Shown: positions 35,301 through 46,290, counted from the stretch's first letter. The stretch: DNA of 64,000 bases from Laburnicola sp. R22_1 (GCA_014281115.1 JACONQ010000019.1:1836165-1900164), one strand, 5' to 3'. Numbers and translations: made by a program. Notes: generated by a model from the letters alone, not told the origin.

Positions 35301-36374
35301 GCGCCGAAGATATGCCGCGCATACTGAACTAAGATCAGTGACTCACAGTCAGTAGATCTATCATGGAGAAAGATCGACGTCGCTAAGTCCGGCGTATTCC
35401 GGTCGTCCCATTGCGGACTTGAGAGGTTGTGGGGCTAGCGCAGACTGCGTTAGTTTGGTAATGACTCGCAGCCGTAGGGTCTTCATGCTAACAAACACTT
35501 CCCAGCATTGTTGGGCACAGGCGTTTTTGGAGACGCTCAGAGTGATTCCATTGGTCTTAATATTTGCGCACACGGGATACCCGGGAAAATCCGGTGTATA
35601 TGACTTGGGACCTTGTGAACGTCAACTACCCTAAATGGACTTGACAGCGCCACAATTCCCGTTGTATGGGAACTTTCATTGGCACGGGACTGCAAACCAT
35701 GTTAGCGACGCGGCCTCTGTCATCAAATATTCTGCGGATTTTACTGTTCCTTGAAGCTGATTTGAAGACTCAGATCATACCAAAAATGTAACCCTTATTG
35801 CAACACCATGGGCTGATTCATGAGCAAACAGAATGTTTCCACATACGGCTACTGCCCATCGAAAAAAATTACCGCACTTTTGTGTGCTGAAGATGATTGC
35901 TCCGACGGAACTAGGAAACGCAGTGTTGTGTGTCTTTTGTTCTGTTTACAGGAACCGCACAGCAAGATTATTAATGCAGATCACTTTTGTGGGATTCCAA
36001 GGCCGTGCGTGGCCTGTGACAAACATATTTGACTTTTCCATTATAGTAAGATTTGCCGACGCCCTCAGAGTTGATCATTTTACGTCTCGCAGAATCACTT
36101 GCAGCTAGGCTCGCGGTTGGCATGCTAGGATTTTCGCGAGGAAATGCGCGGCCCGATTAACTTCAATTGTTTGTACAAAAGGATATTCAGGGCGAAGTGC
36201 TTGCAACGGTTTTGACATCTACAGCTGATCACACCACAAAGCAATGCCCATGAGGATGAAAGCAAGGGAATGCCGATACAGCCCGCCGGATGCGGAGGCG
36301 TTGGTTGTTTGGCAACAGCCGTGGAGAGGTATCCACCGTGAAACAACATGAGAGACTTCGTCCACGACATCTTA
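35301..36374. other. accessory intergenic sequence, nothing recognised
   Basis: Mixed base composition with only short frames (under 95 codons) that show no domain or codon signal. Confidence 0.5.
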
Positions 36375-36493
36375 CAGGGTCCCTCTCATAAGCGGGTTGC
36401 TAGCGTGAGCCACCGCATCGACAAAATTTGGAAGGAAGCGCACTGACGCGCACTAGTAACCCGCTCATGAGAGGGCCTTGTTATGAGACCCTG
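36375..36493. repeat. MITE-like hairpin, 119 bp
   Basis: Ends CAGGGTC and GACCCTG are inverted. Inside, CCCTCTCATAAGCGGGTTGC pairs with AACCCGCTCATGAGAGGG. No coding capacity. Typical of a small non-autonomous DNA transposon; no TA duplication at its edges. Confidence 0.6.
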
Positions 36494-37627
36494 ACCTGAA
36501 AGTCAGGGCTCCACGATCGTCGATGGGGCACTCTGTGCTTACAGCTGAAAATCTATACGGAAAAACCCAATTCCGGTGGTGGTATTGCATGTGCATGCAA
36601 AAGGGGATAATAAAAGGCTAGACACAATATGCGTAGAAACTACAGGCTCCTGAGCTTAATGCTGCACTTGGACCTATAGTGTGGTGAGCTTATCCACAGC
36701 TAGATATAGTATCTCGAACGCGCGGGGAACGGTGACCTAGTGGCCGGAGAACTGGACCCATTGCGCCGGGTCTGGTTTGCAGGGCCTTGCGAAGTGACAT
36801 GCAAGGCATCCGGGGGAATTTGCTGGCGTAACTACGCCCGAGGGGGCAAAGCGCACGCCAGGCCAGCGCGTCGCCAGTTTCATCCATAAAGCAATTAGGT
36901 AGAAAGCTGAGATGTGCATACTTGCGTATATGAGTATCTGAGTACTCATTTAGTGCTCCGTGCTGTCGGCACGTTCCAAAATCCGGTCTATGTTGAGGCG
37001 CCACATTTCAAACTTTCCTGGCTAACAGTAGGGCCGACGAACGCAGTACATAGCACGGCTTCGGGTATTTTGCGCGCCTTTGCAATGCTGCCTCGTACGA
37101 GAAATTTTCAGCCTATTTGGGCTAGTCTACTTAGTTTAATAAGGTAATATTGGAGGAGTATAAATTCAGATCTTTGACGGAAATTTTGATTATGGATATT
37201 GTGCAGTGATGCAATCGCGTCACATGTACTTACAGCATGTGAGTATGGAGTGGTTACTGACATGTGCACGGGCATGGTGCACCAAACTGATATCACGTGA
37301 TTGATGACTAAGTGTATACGATATACGATTACTATGGCCGGCTGACGTCCCTCTTGGTGAGAATAGCCTAATGAAAACGAATAAAAAAAATTCAGATCAG
37401 GGTATAACGTGCTGGATAAGCGAACCGGGAGCCGTTTGGACGGAACACGGGTTGACGCGTGCTCAAGAACTAGGAATTGCAATTAATGAGGAAATTTTCA
37501 GAGACCAAGGCACAAACCACTCGACAAGGTCTTCGGAGAAGACATTGGCATCCGGAAAAGCGACAAAGCACAATACACAGATGAGCACAATACGAATAGA
37601 CTCAGAATCTCATCTACATACTCTGTA
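36494..37627. other. accessory intergenic sequence
   Basis: A partial relative of the palindrome at 37628-37723 appears near 36914-36955 (TTGCGTATATGAGTAT then GAGTACTCAT). Otherwise only short frames without a recognisable product. Confidence 0.45.
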
Positions 37628-37723
37628 ACATACATGCGTATATGAGTGTAGTACTCATATAACTATGCGAGTATAGTACTCACGGGCCTAATACTCACGT
37701 AGTACTTATATACGCATGTATGT
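37628..37723. repeat. MITE-like palindrome, about 96 bp
   Basis: ACATACATGCGTATA at 37628-37642 is repeated inverted as TATACGCATGTATGT at 37709-37723. The interior is rich in AGTACTCA-type palindromes. Confidence 0.55.
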
Positions 37724-38143
37724 ACATACCCGCTAGGATCTTCACAGAGTCATGGAGCCTGGAAACTTCCTGCTGTATAAGCCAGTATTGATCATTACGA
37801 AATAAAAAACGTAGATCCGCTTTCCTGAGAGATGTATACCATGTCCGTGCACCCAATGCGCGGCGAACACCATTTCAGCCTCACTAAACATAAGGCTGTA
37901 GAGCCACCAGCTGATGAGCACCAGCATATGGAGCTGGTGAGGAACGAGAGGGCGAAGTAAGTGGGCGTGGCACAAGTAGTTGTAATTGAAAAGTTAAGTG
38001 ACAGAGATTACCTCAGCCAACTGATGAGAAAGAAAGCTATCAGAAAGCGCCCATCGTGGCTGAGGTGCCTTCGAGAGCAAACCCCTTTCGAGCGGCCGAC
38101 ACCAACCAACCCCGCTGAAACCAAATGCCAACCTTGCAGCTAC
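37724..38143. other. intergenic, nothing recognised
   Basis: No convincing gene. It is the 3' side of the secreted-protein gene on the minus strand. Confidence 0.45.
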
Positions 38144-38467
38144 CTAATTACTACGGATGCAACCATCCAGAGCCGCATTCCAAGCAGCAGCCGCCGCCGC
38201 CTCACAACCCAGTGTAATCCACGGCGCTTCGATGGTGGCGAAACAGGCTACCACTGCGACAACATAGACCAAGGCTGCATCGTCGACGCACTCGAAGCAG
38301 TCTTTCGGGTGTGCAGTTTTATTGCAGTCGTTGCGTTCATGGTTGATCTTGTCCAGAATTTCGTTGCGTTTGGCACTCGGCGTGTTTCCCCAAACGTTAG
38401 ACGGAATTTGAACTTGAGCCAGTGAACCGCAGGCAAGCGTGAGGAAAACAAGTGGAGACAGCTTCAT
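38144..38467 (-). CDS. small secreted cysteine-rich protein, 107 aa, effector candidate
   Basis: An intact frame with ATG 38465-38467. Residues 1-18 (MKLSPLVFLTLACGSLAQ) form a signal peptide with a clear cleavage site. The mature part of about 89 residues has six cysteines (C48, C57, C60 and three more at VACF, LGCE and DGCI), enough for three disulfides. It begins with a charged, hydrophilic stretch (AKRNEILDKINHERNDC) and ends with a hydrophobic, alanine-rich helix-like segment. A TATA box lies upstream on the same strand. Size, secretion signal, even cysteine number and a repeat-rich, lineage-variable location fit a candidate effector or antimicrobial protein. No family is recognised and no activity can be inferred. 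Confidence 0.72.
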   Translation of the reverse strand: MKLSPLVFLTLACGSLAQVQIPSNVWGNTPSAKRNEILDKINHERNDCNKTAHPKDCFECVDDAALVYVVAVVACFATIEAPWITLGCEAAAAAAWNAALDGCIRSN

Positions 38468-38653
38468 ATTCTAATAAATGATAAGTTATTCATCTTATGA
38501 TTAACGGGTATGATAGAAACTCACGAGGTATAGGAATCCGTCGAGTATTCGAGTGATAGAGTTGTAATGATGAAGAGCTGGGAGGTTCGATTGAGTGAAA
38601 CCGCAATGGATAGAGAGCAGTGTATCACTTATTTCATGGAGCAATGCTGGCCC

Positions 38654-38661
38654 TTTTTATA
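38654..38661 (-). promoter_or_regulatory. TATA box of the 107-aa secreted protein gene
   Basis: TATAAAAA on the minus strand, about 187 bp upstream of the start codon. Confidence 0.5.
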
Positions 38662-38710
38662 ATTGCCGTCCTACTACTGCCCCAAATTTTTCCTGTAACT
38701 AAGTAACTTC

Positions 38711-39399
38711 AGCTCTAGTTACTGATTTTGAGGTATACCTCAACGGTATTCCCCGGCGGTGTGAAAGGAGTTTAAACTATTGGCTCGGCATTAAGGTACT
38801 TTAAAATAATAGCCTTACTCTGGTCTGGGGTCGCGCCGGCTGTGGTCTAGAGTCGCGCTGGCTTGGAGCCTCTGGATTGAAAGCGGCCTTGGCTTAAGCT
38901 CTAGTTACTGATTTTGAGGTATACCTTAACGGTATTCCCCGGCGGTGTGAAAGGAGTTTAAACTATTGGCTCGGCATTAAGGTACTTTAAAATAATAGCC
39001 TTACTCTGGTCTGGGGTCGCGCCGGCTGTGGTCTAGAGTCGCGCTGGCTTGGAGCCTCTGGATTGAAAGCGGCCTTGGCTTAAGCTCTAGTTACTGATTT
39101 TGAGGTATACCTTAACGGTATTCCCCGGCGGTGTGAAAGGAGTTTAAACTATTGGCTCGGCATTAAGGTACTTTAAAATAATAGCCTTACTCTGGTCTGG
39201 GGTCGCGCCGGCTGTGGTCTAGAGTCGCGCTGGCTTGGAGCCTCTGGATTGAAAGCGGCCTTGGCTTAAGCTCTAGTTACTGATTTTGAGGTATACCTTA
39301 ACGGTATTCCCCGGCGGTGTGAAAGGAGTTTAAACTATTGGCTCGGCATTAAGGTACTTTGAAATGATAGCCTTACTCTGGTCTGGGGTCGCGCCGGCT
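38711..39399. repeat. tandem repeat, 186-bp unit, about 3.7 copies
   Basis: The unit starts AGCTCTAGTTACTGATTTTG at 38711, 38897, 39083 and 39269, an exact 186-bp spacing. The last copy stops at GCGCCGGCT (39399). Copies are almost identical. The differences seen are a few C/T and A/G changes in the first and last copies. It lies between the two secreted-protein genes. Confidence 0.95.
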
Positions 39400-39524
39400 C
39401 CGCCTGTAACCATAGTAGGACACTAACTAAAGAATACAAGGCTAATTCTTGCCCTTAGCCTGGGATGTCTGCTCTAGTTGCTTTAGGGAGAAGGTCACCT
39501 CACTTTTCGTACGTTCTGTTCGAA

Positions 39525-39532
39525 TATATAAA
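39525..39532 (+). promoter_or_regulatory. TATA box of the second secreted-protein gene
   Basis: TATATAAA about 100 bp upstream of ATG 39626. Confidence 0.5.
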
Positions 39533-39625
39533 CCTTTCTGCCATTTCTTTGCATCCAGTTTACATTCTTCCACAGCAACATTCTTATCACCTTTCAAACT
39601 CATACTTTGTGTTTCAACTCTTACA

Positions 39626-40029
39626 ATGCAGATTAAAACCATCACTCTCCTTGGCACCATGATTGCCATGGCCAACGCAGCCAGTATTTACGTCTGTACT
39701 AGTAAAGATTTCACTGGAGAATGTACCAACGTCGATACCACGGCTGGGGAGTGTAGTACGTTTCACCCACCAACATTTAGGGGGTACAGTGCTAATCACT
39801 TGTCGAAACACTCCCTTACAACGATGCGATTTCCTCTATCCGAACAAATGGATATTCATGCAACTTTTATACGTAAGCCTTACGAACCCCAATATTTAGA
39901 CAGGAACTAACAATTGAGAATAGCGATAATCACTGTCCTGAGAACGGACAGCGTGTTACCTTTAACAATGACCAGAGAAACCTTCGCGATGGAACTTGGA
40001 ATGATCAGCTCACTTCCGTCAAATGCTAA
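39626..40029 (+). pseudogene. small secreted protein gene, two readable exon regions, probably broken
   Basis: ATG 39626 opens a signal peptide (MQIKTITLLGTMIAMANA) and a mature start ASIYVCTSKDFTGEC. A clear downstream intron lies at 39873-39923 (GTAAGC, branch ACTAAC, AATAG). With it removed, the last exons read LPYNDAISSI, YSCNFYTDNHC and GTWNDQLTSVKC, ending TAA 40027-40029. This N- and C-terminal pattern matches a common fungal secreted family with paired I-x-x-C-x-x and N-D-x-[IL]-[ST]-S-[IV] motifs. The two parts are in different frames, and the in-frame codon 5' of the second part is TAA (from CAA if RIP). I found no canonical intron that joins them, so one lesion around 39760-39800 is likely. 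Cysteine-rich, secreted, function unknown. Confidence 0.55.
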
Positions 40030-40574
40030 AGTCTATACCGTGTTTGTGCCGAATCTTTTGCTTCGGATCAAGGACACGACGTGGGATTAGCTAAGACGTT
40101 AGTTGGGGGAGGAAGAAGAGTGTAGAAAGTGTGGACGCAGGCGTACTAGGAAAGTCTATGAGATTAGATCTCGTTTAGTCAAACAATAGAGTTCGTTCGC
40201 CTTAGTCCTTGCAAGCGACTTCAGAATATGTATACAACGAGAATCCTCCCAGTTAAGCAAAACACCGGACTTAATAACAGTTGAATTAACTAGACAAAAA
40301 TTCCGTTAAATTCGCGGCCTTACTGGAGGGATGATGCCACTCGACCTGGTTCCTTCTGGACTGGAGTTTATTCTTGCTTTGAGTCTTGTTTTCAAAAATA
40401 GCCAGGGCAGGCTCGCAAACAGATAAATTAAATCAAATTGTACCAGGGTTGCAAACAGATAAATCGTATTTAAATCTATCCAAATCAAATCAGAATTATC
40501 CAAATCAGATCAAATCACAGCATCCAAATTTATTTGGATACTTGGTTATTTGGATAAGCCCCGTAGCTAAGGAC
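40030..40574. other. intergenic, AT-rich with ATCCAAAT-type short repeats
   Basis: Around 40395-40560 there are repeated AACAGATAAAT and ATCCAAATCA units and an inverted CCAAATTTATTTGG. No gene. Confidence 0.45.
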
Positions 40575-41800
40575 TCATCCAATCACTGTTCGCCATATGC
40601 TCTTTGAGCTAGCCGGTTTGCGTACCGTACGTTGCTTTTGCTTTTTATTAGGGGCATAGCAGACTTGCTTTTTACAAGCACGCCTACTTACTATGAACAT
40701 ATGCTGAGCCTGTATTGTAGCGGCTTCTTCTTTGTTGGCAGGACGTTTCAATTCTGGCTTGATGGGTACTATTTCCGCGACAGGAGCAGGTGTAGGAGCA
40801 GCCGAATTGGCAGACTCTGGAAAAGCAGGATATGCCGGAGATGGCGCTGCTAGAGCGTAATTAGTGGCCGGAGTTGTGGGCGTACTAATATCTCTCTTTA
40901 TAATGGCTGGAGGCGCGACCAGTGCCCTTGCAGCCACTGTTCCACTACTAGGGCCTTGCGCGGTTTTGGCTCTTAACGTAGAATTTATGTCTAGTACTGT
41001 AGTAAGTAAATTCTTTGCAAAAGCTGCTTGGTCTAGCTTTAGGCCTATATTCTCCAATTGCTCGCATAACTTAATATAAGAAGGGTTCCCGTCTAACATG
41101 TTGAGTATTTAATCCGATTCTAATAGTATCTAAGGGTTTTGGATCTTTAGATATGTGGCGGCCGCTGTTGCTAGTGTTGCTTTCTTCTCTGGGGGCCAGA
41201 TTGTGTTCCTGCCTACACGCGTTGACGCAATTGTAGGAGGCAGTGCTGGTCTTGCCATATGTGGAGTTGGAACTGGTGTCACCACTTTTGCGGCGGCGGG
41301 GGTGGGTATCTCTCTTGTAGCAGCCTTCTTCTTCTGGTTGCCAGCCTGAGGTGCACTGCTTGAGCAGTGGCTTAAGATGCAGGTTTGGCTGAAGCAATAG
41401 GAGACTTAGGAAGTTTTGCTCTTCTCTCCTCTTTCTAGATACGTGCCAGTAGTGCTGGGTCCTTGCTGTTAAACTCCCGCATCTTCTCTATTAGTGCGCA
41501 GATCTCCAACTCTATAGGATTGCCAAAAGCAGTTTTAGTTGAGGCACTGGCGGAAGACAAGGAGCTAACCTTAGCGGCTAATGGTTGCTGTGACTTGCGG
41601 CTCTTTTGTTTTGATTTGCTTATGCTTGCTATGCGTACCCTTTCCTCTTCTTCTTGTTTTTTTCTTTCTTTGTCTTTCTTCCTTTCTTGCTCCGTACCAG
41701 CCGCATCTTCGGCAGCTTTTTGCGCTCGCAGTGCTTCCTGCTTACGTGATATTAGGGCCACAGATTGTAGACGGCTATTGGATCTACGGTGATTATACCT
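40575..41800 (-). pseudogene. decayed gene for an unknown nuclear-type fungal protein
   Basis: From right to left on the minus strand there are three parts. The first has a charged coiled coil (SRKQEALRAQKAAEDAAG, then ERKKDKERKKQEEEERVR) and IEKMREFNSKDPALLARI, ended by a TAG. The second, in a shifted frame, is Pro/Ala-rich and reaches TIWPPEKKATLATAAATYL. Then, after two stops, comes NPSYIKLCEQLENIGLKLD, FAKNLLTTVLDINS and a low-complexity tail. The order of a coiled coil, a short MRxxxxKDPxLL motif and a PSYxxLCxxLExxG motif looks like one gene with one frameshift (41350-41440) and about four stops. I recall such motifs in uncharacterised ascomycete proteins but cannot name the family. Confidence 0.5.
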
Positions 41801-43243
41801 TAGTTGTAAGTCTCTGTAACATTGTTTGTGGGTGCCTGTACAATGGGGGTAGGTGCCTGTGTATCTCTGTAACTATAGTAGTTATCCACTAACTTGTGCG
41901 TGCAGTAGGAGTTGTGCGAGAATTTCGCCTCAACGTGCCACCCCAGGCTGTACGTCCGCCTGAAACTTTGTCCTATATACCTGTAAAAGCCTGGGGAGAT
42001 GGAAGAGTCCCCCCGGAAATTGCACTCCCCCCCCTGGGGAATAGGCCCGTGGAATAGGGTATGGGCCCTCTGCTTTGCTATTGGCCCCTGGGCTCCATTG
42101 CAGCTGGTATCGTCTGGGCGATTAAAGGGGAACCACTGGCATATCTAATCTCATTGGAGTCGCCTTGGATGATCGGGCTCGTCATTGAAGTCTGTATTCA
42201 CCCGCTTAGATGGACAATCTTTAACAGCAGCCCAGACCTACATTCGCATGCACTAGCGATTACGCTCAGGCCTATAATAACATGGGTCAGGCGGCTCGAC
42301 ACTCGACTTAATGTTTGGCTGGCATCTTTTCTGTGTCTCCTAGTACTTCGTACACCAAGCCTTTACGGTATATTAGAGATGCAAACACTTGTATTGTACT
42401 TGGGTGTAGTCGCACATATTAACGAGACAACGTTGTACAAGTGGAGGTGAGGTCGACGAGGACTAAGAAGTGCGAGGTAGTGTACGGTAGCCAGTTTGAC
42501 ACGATCTTTTGCCCGAATTAAACATATTCTTGCACCTGCATCTATCCCTAAAGCAGGAATAACGTGACATCGCCTAGTTGCGGGGCTGTCGAAGCCACCG
42601 CCTCATGGATTGAACCGTGCCGCAGCGAGTAGTGGCTTGGGTGGAAACATGCTGGAACATCGCAGTCGGCAGGATGGAAGTGGGCACAAAGTACGGAGGA
42701 CGCCCAACAACCAACGACTCTCACATTGGGTAAGCTCTTCGGTCCCCTCACCCAGTCGGTCAGGCTCATTCAACTCATGATAGATGGTGGTGGGATACGA
42801 GGCTATGCTTCTCTACTCATTCTTCAAATGTAGTTGCTGTGTGAGAAGAGCCAACATTCAATTGAACTCGCGGAAACCGCCAGCAGAACGGCGGCAGGAG
42901 TGCCGACAAGCTCTCGTTATTTCTACGATATCAGCCCACAGTCTCCTCTCCGCCCACATTCGTTGCAATCTCACTAAGAAGAGCCCAGAGTATCGCAACA
43001 CCGTGCTAAAGCCCACCAGCATCCTCTCCCGCCCAATATTGAAGCGCTCCTCCGCGATCTACCCGATATTAGGGAGGTGGTGGCAATGCTCGTGAAAAGG
43101 CTAAAGGTTATGTGGCATCAAGACAAGATAGGGAGAGCGTGATAGCGCGCTGTTGTGAAGCAGTGCCAGTAGCAGTACGGACGCGAGGCGATCTTGCTAG
43201 GAAGTGGAAGGAGTTATCTAGACTGAAGAACATTGCAATAGCC
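41801..43243. other. intergenic, no gene supported
   Basis: A 129-codon hydrophobic frame at 42061-42450 and others of about 100 codons are present, but none shows a domain, signal peptide or start context I can defend. The stretch 43020-43130 has a peptide-like run (LLRDLPDIREVVAMLVKRL) that might be a relic. Confidence 0.4.
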
Positions 43244-43792
43244 TTATGAGTCTTTCTTGCGTAGCTTGTAGTAGCGTAGTTTCACTGCGCCCAGCGACCG
43301 ATCTAGGAAGCGTTTGCATATATCCTTCCACTCTATACCCATTTTGTCCTTGTATGAGAGTAAACGCTCTTTGTCTGACTCTAGCCACGGTATATGCGTT
43401 CGGCGGCGACAGCGCATATTGTCTCTGCTGAATCCCTAATTATTGCTTAGGACAGGAGATTTGTATTCGCCTGTATCTTCCTCTCTATTCTTGCCCTCTT
43501 TGTCCTAGTTGTCGTCTGAGTGATCAGTTTTGTGATTGGCAGCATCACTGTGGGAACTACTCATCCAGTCCGCATTCAAGCTTCCGCGACTGCATAGGCC
43601 TGACGCACCATCGTCGTACCAGTATACCATTAGCATCCATGAATCCAGCGATAGCGGGGTCATGCGGATGACCTTGCCATCTCCGCTGAGGAATCTGTGA
43701 CCTAAGGCGGCCGGGTTAAGAGGCCGTTTTGAGTCGCGGTAATGGACAATTTCTATTACAATTAATAAGCTGTTAGGGACGTCGCAAAGCAT
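43244..43792 (-). pseudogene. Myb/SANT-like DNA-binding domain gene with two internal stops
   Basis: One frame from ATG 43790-43792 to TAA 43244-43246 (183 codons) interrupted by two TAG codons. The C-terminal ~50 residues have the Myb/SANT pattern with spaced tryptophans: HIPWLESDKERLL, then MGIEWKDICKRF and RSLGAVKLRYYKLR. The first part (VIEIVHYRDSKRPLN, then MLMVYWYDDGASG) is unrecognised. An acidic linker (HSDAANHKTDHSDDN, DKEGKNREEDTGEY) joins them. No frameshifts, and both stops could come from CAG by one C-to-T change, so RIP leakage from neighbouring repeats is the likely cause. Readthrough or sequencing error is less likely. Confidence 0.62.
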
Positions 43793-43899
43793 GCGATTGG
43801 TTATCTAATAAGACATATTAAGGCTGGGTCTATGGTTAATGTTAGTCCTATTGCCAGTCTTTGTTTCTAGACAGGAGGTTCGTGGCCAATACAGTTGCT

Positions 43900-46080
43900 G
43901 TGGTTGGAATAATATTACTTATTTTGATGCCCTCGTCCGTATTATGCTTAAGCCCTGTTGCCTAAGAGTAGTTTGTAATAGATTGCGCCTCTTTTTCTAG
44001 AGTGGATGACCGCTGCGTATACATTGTTAAGAAGTCTTCGCCAAAGGTCTGTGGGACACCTTATTGTCCTAATTACGTTTATCCTTGTGGCTTTCCCTAA
44101 CATCTCTACTACCGCCTTCCCTATACTTCTCACGCCTCTCTGAGTCTAAGCTAATATCTTGTTCCCTTTCTATTCTCTTGGAAGGAGAGATGGATCCTCT
44201 TAAGGAATATAGTAGCTCCTTGCTTGTCCTATAACTGTGTGCACTATTGCTGCCATCCTTATTATTGCGGAGGTTGCTTAGGGATAGGTGTAAGGTTCTA
44301 GCGCCATTGCGTTTATTGCCACTATTAAGAGGCCTAAGGCTAGGCTTATTGCTGGCTCTAGACTATAAAACGTCGCTGCTAGGAGTTGGCAGAGCTGTTA
44401 ACTTATGCGTAGCTACGGGACTAAGTATGAGGTTCTCTACCTGTCGCTGCTTTAATAAAGAAGGGTCTTCTAGCTCTAATTCTAGTATAATGTCTAGCGC
44501 TGTAGGGCGCGTTTGTTTGCGTGTTGCTAATAGTTTATCTATAACGTTAATATTGCCTAAGAGTGGTTTATCCTACGCTAGCGGGCTGTCTTAAAAGCGT
44601 TAATATGGCCCTTTTTAACTTTGCTAGCACTACTCACTAGGATAAATATTTTCTATATTCTCTATAGAGTAAGCGCGCTCTTTATCTGCATTAAGATCGC
44701 TATGCTGTGCAGTACTGTGTCCACTATTGCTGGCAGACGCGTGGTAACCGTTATCTTGACAATTAGACGCTCTATTGCTAGACTCTATGTTTGTTGCACT
44801 GCGGTGCCCTTTAGCTTTGTCACTCTTTATAATTAAAGGAAAGTCTACCGCTAATTAGTGACATTAGCACTTGAATCCACTTGTATACTTATCTTAACTA
44901 CTTCTATTAAGCAACCTAACTATAGCTAAATCTGCTTCTGTGATGTGTGTAATATAGTTGGCCCCTTCTTTGTTAAGCGATTTCTGGCTAAATTTATAAT
45001 ACTCTAGCTTCTCTAATTTAGATGTAGCACTAAGACTATTAACCGCGTCTGCTACCTGTGTGTTAGTTAGGTTCTATTAGCTTGTAACAAGTAGTGGGCA
45101 GGTAATACTATAGTCTACTAAACTAGAAGTGCCTACAGCTTTAAACAGAGTAGGTAGCAATATATTTAAATCTAGTATTAGAAAATTGTTAATATAGAGC
45201 CACTCTCTCCTATCTTTAGAGGAGCCGACTTTATAGCTGTGCTCTACTATCTTGGCTGTAGCTAATAATTTGGTCTTAGATTTTAACTTTGGCTTAGGCG
45301 CTCTAGGAATATATAGAATAATCTTTATAGGTAATAAAGGGGCGAATAAAGTAGTGCTGCAAGAGGAGGTTATTTTAGCGTTATAGTAACTTCTATAGTA
45401 GTGAGAAGTTTTGTAGAAGTAGCACCCTCTATAAATAAACTATTGCTTTATATGTTGCTATTAATACTACCTTCTAAGCAGAAAGAGGTTGTATAAATAC
45501 CGCATCTATTAAGAAAATGGCTATAGCGGGCGTAGCGACTAGTGTATTAGCGCTCTGTAAGAGGATAAATGAACCTAAAGACTATTGGCATTAGCGTTTC
45601 TAAAAGAATAATAGATTACTCTTCTAAGCGGCGTAGATAGCCTTGTTATATTAAAAGTTAGCCTAGCTTACCTAGTAATTGGCTAGTAGATGGTTGCTAG
45701 TTGTCTATATCTTTTAGTGGTTTAGGGGCCTATATTCCTGTGAACGAAACTACTAATCGCTAGCTCCTTTTTTAATCCCTAACCACCCTCTTATATTAGA
45801 TAAGTTCGATGCTAAATAAAGTATAAATAGGCAATTTCCGCTAACACTGCCTTGTGCTACTAGGTAATTAGCCTAGGGGGCTTCTTTTACCTCTTATGGC
45901 ACGCCCTGGGCCATTTCCAGGCTGTTAGCTGCTAGATTCTAGGTATTAGCCCCTTGCTAGTTGTATGACAATGTTACAGCAACGCTGTATGCCTTATATG
46001 GGGTGAAGGATCTAACTAGTACTATAGCGCTAATATAGAAGGACAGCTTAAATGGATGTATTATATAGGTGAGTGGTTGT
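43900..46080 (-). other. AT-rich decayed, probably TE-derived sequence of unknown family
   Basis: Minus-strand coding-like runs survive near 44250-44560 (NVIDKLLATRKQTRPTALD, then ELELEDPSLLKQRQVENL), separated by TAG/TAA stops. No reverse transcriptase, DDE or recombinase signature was found. Confidence 0.4.
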
Positions 46081-46290
46081 ATTATTGCTAAGCAGACTTG
46101 TTAACAAGCAAGTTAAGCAAGTTTCGAGCTCGAACTTAACTTGCTTGTATTCCAGCTTCTTAGGAACTTAACTTGCTTAACTTAGGTAAAGTTTTTATGC
46201 TAATTGCTTAAGACTTGCTTGCTTGCTTAATAGAATTTATGTTATATAGAGTTAAAGTAGGTATAAATTACTGCTAAGACGACTCCTAGT
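46081..46290. repeat. hAT-type subterminal repeats
   Basis: Repeated, oppositely oriented copies of ACTTGCTTAACTTG/CAAGTTAAGCAAGT, probably the 3' non-coding side of the hAT element at 46590-48247. Confidence 0.5.

Noticed and set aside
35635..35754. Short peptide containing NFHWHG, reminiscent of a multicopper oxidase copper site
   Set aside because: Only 39 codons, with no second copper motif or homologous surroundings. The hexapeptide alone is not evidence.
37108..37482. 124-codon minus-strand frame in the accessory intergenic region
   Set aside because: No recognisable features, start context or neighbours supporting a gene.
38711..39399. Regularly spaced repeats that might suggest a CRISPR-like array
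   Set aside because: The whole 186-bp unit repeats without variable spacers, and the setting is eukaryotic. It is a minisatellite.
39449..39625. 59-residue N-terminal extension of the second secreted protein
   Set aside because: It would bury the signal peptide. A TATA box at 39525 places transcription start inside this stretch, so ATG 39626 is preferred.
42061..42450. 129-codon hydrophobic frame
   Set aside because: No signal peptide, domain or codon evidence. Within the length expected by chance in this composition.
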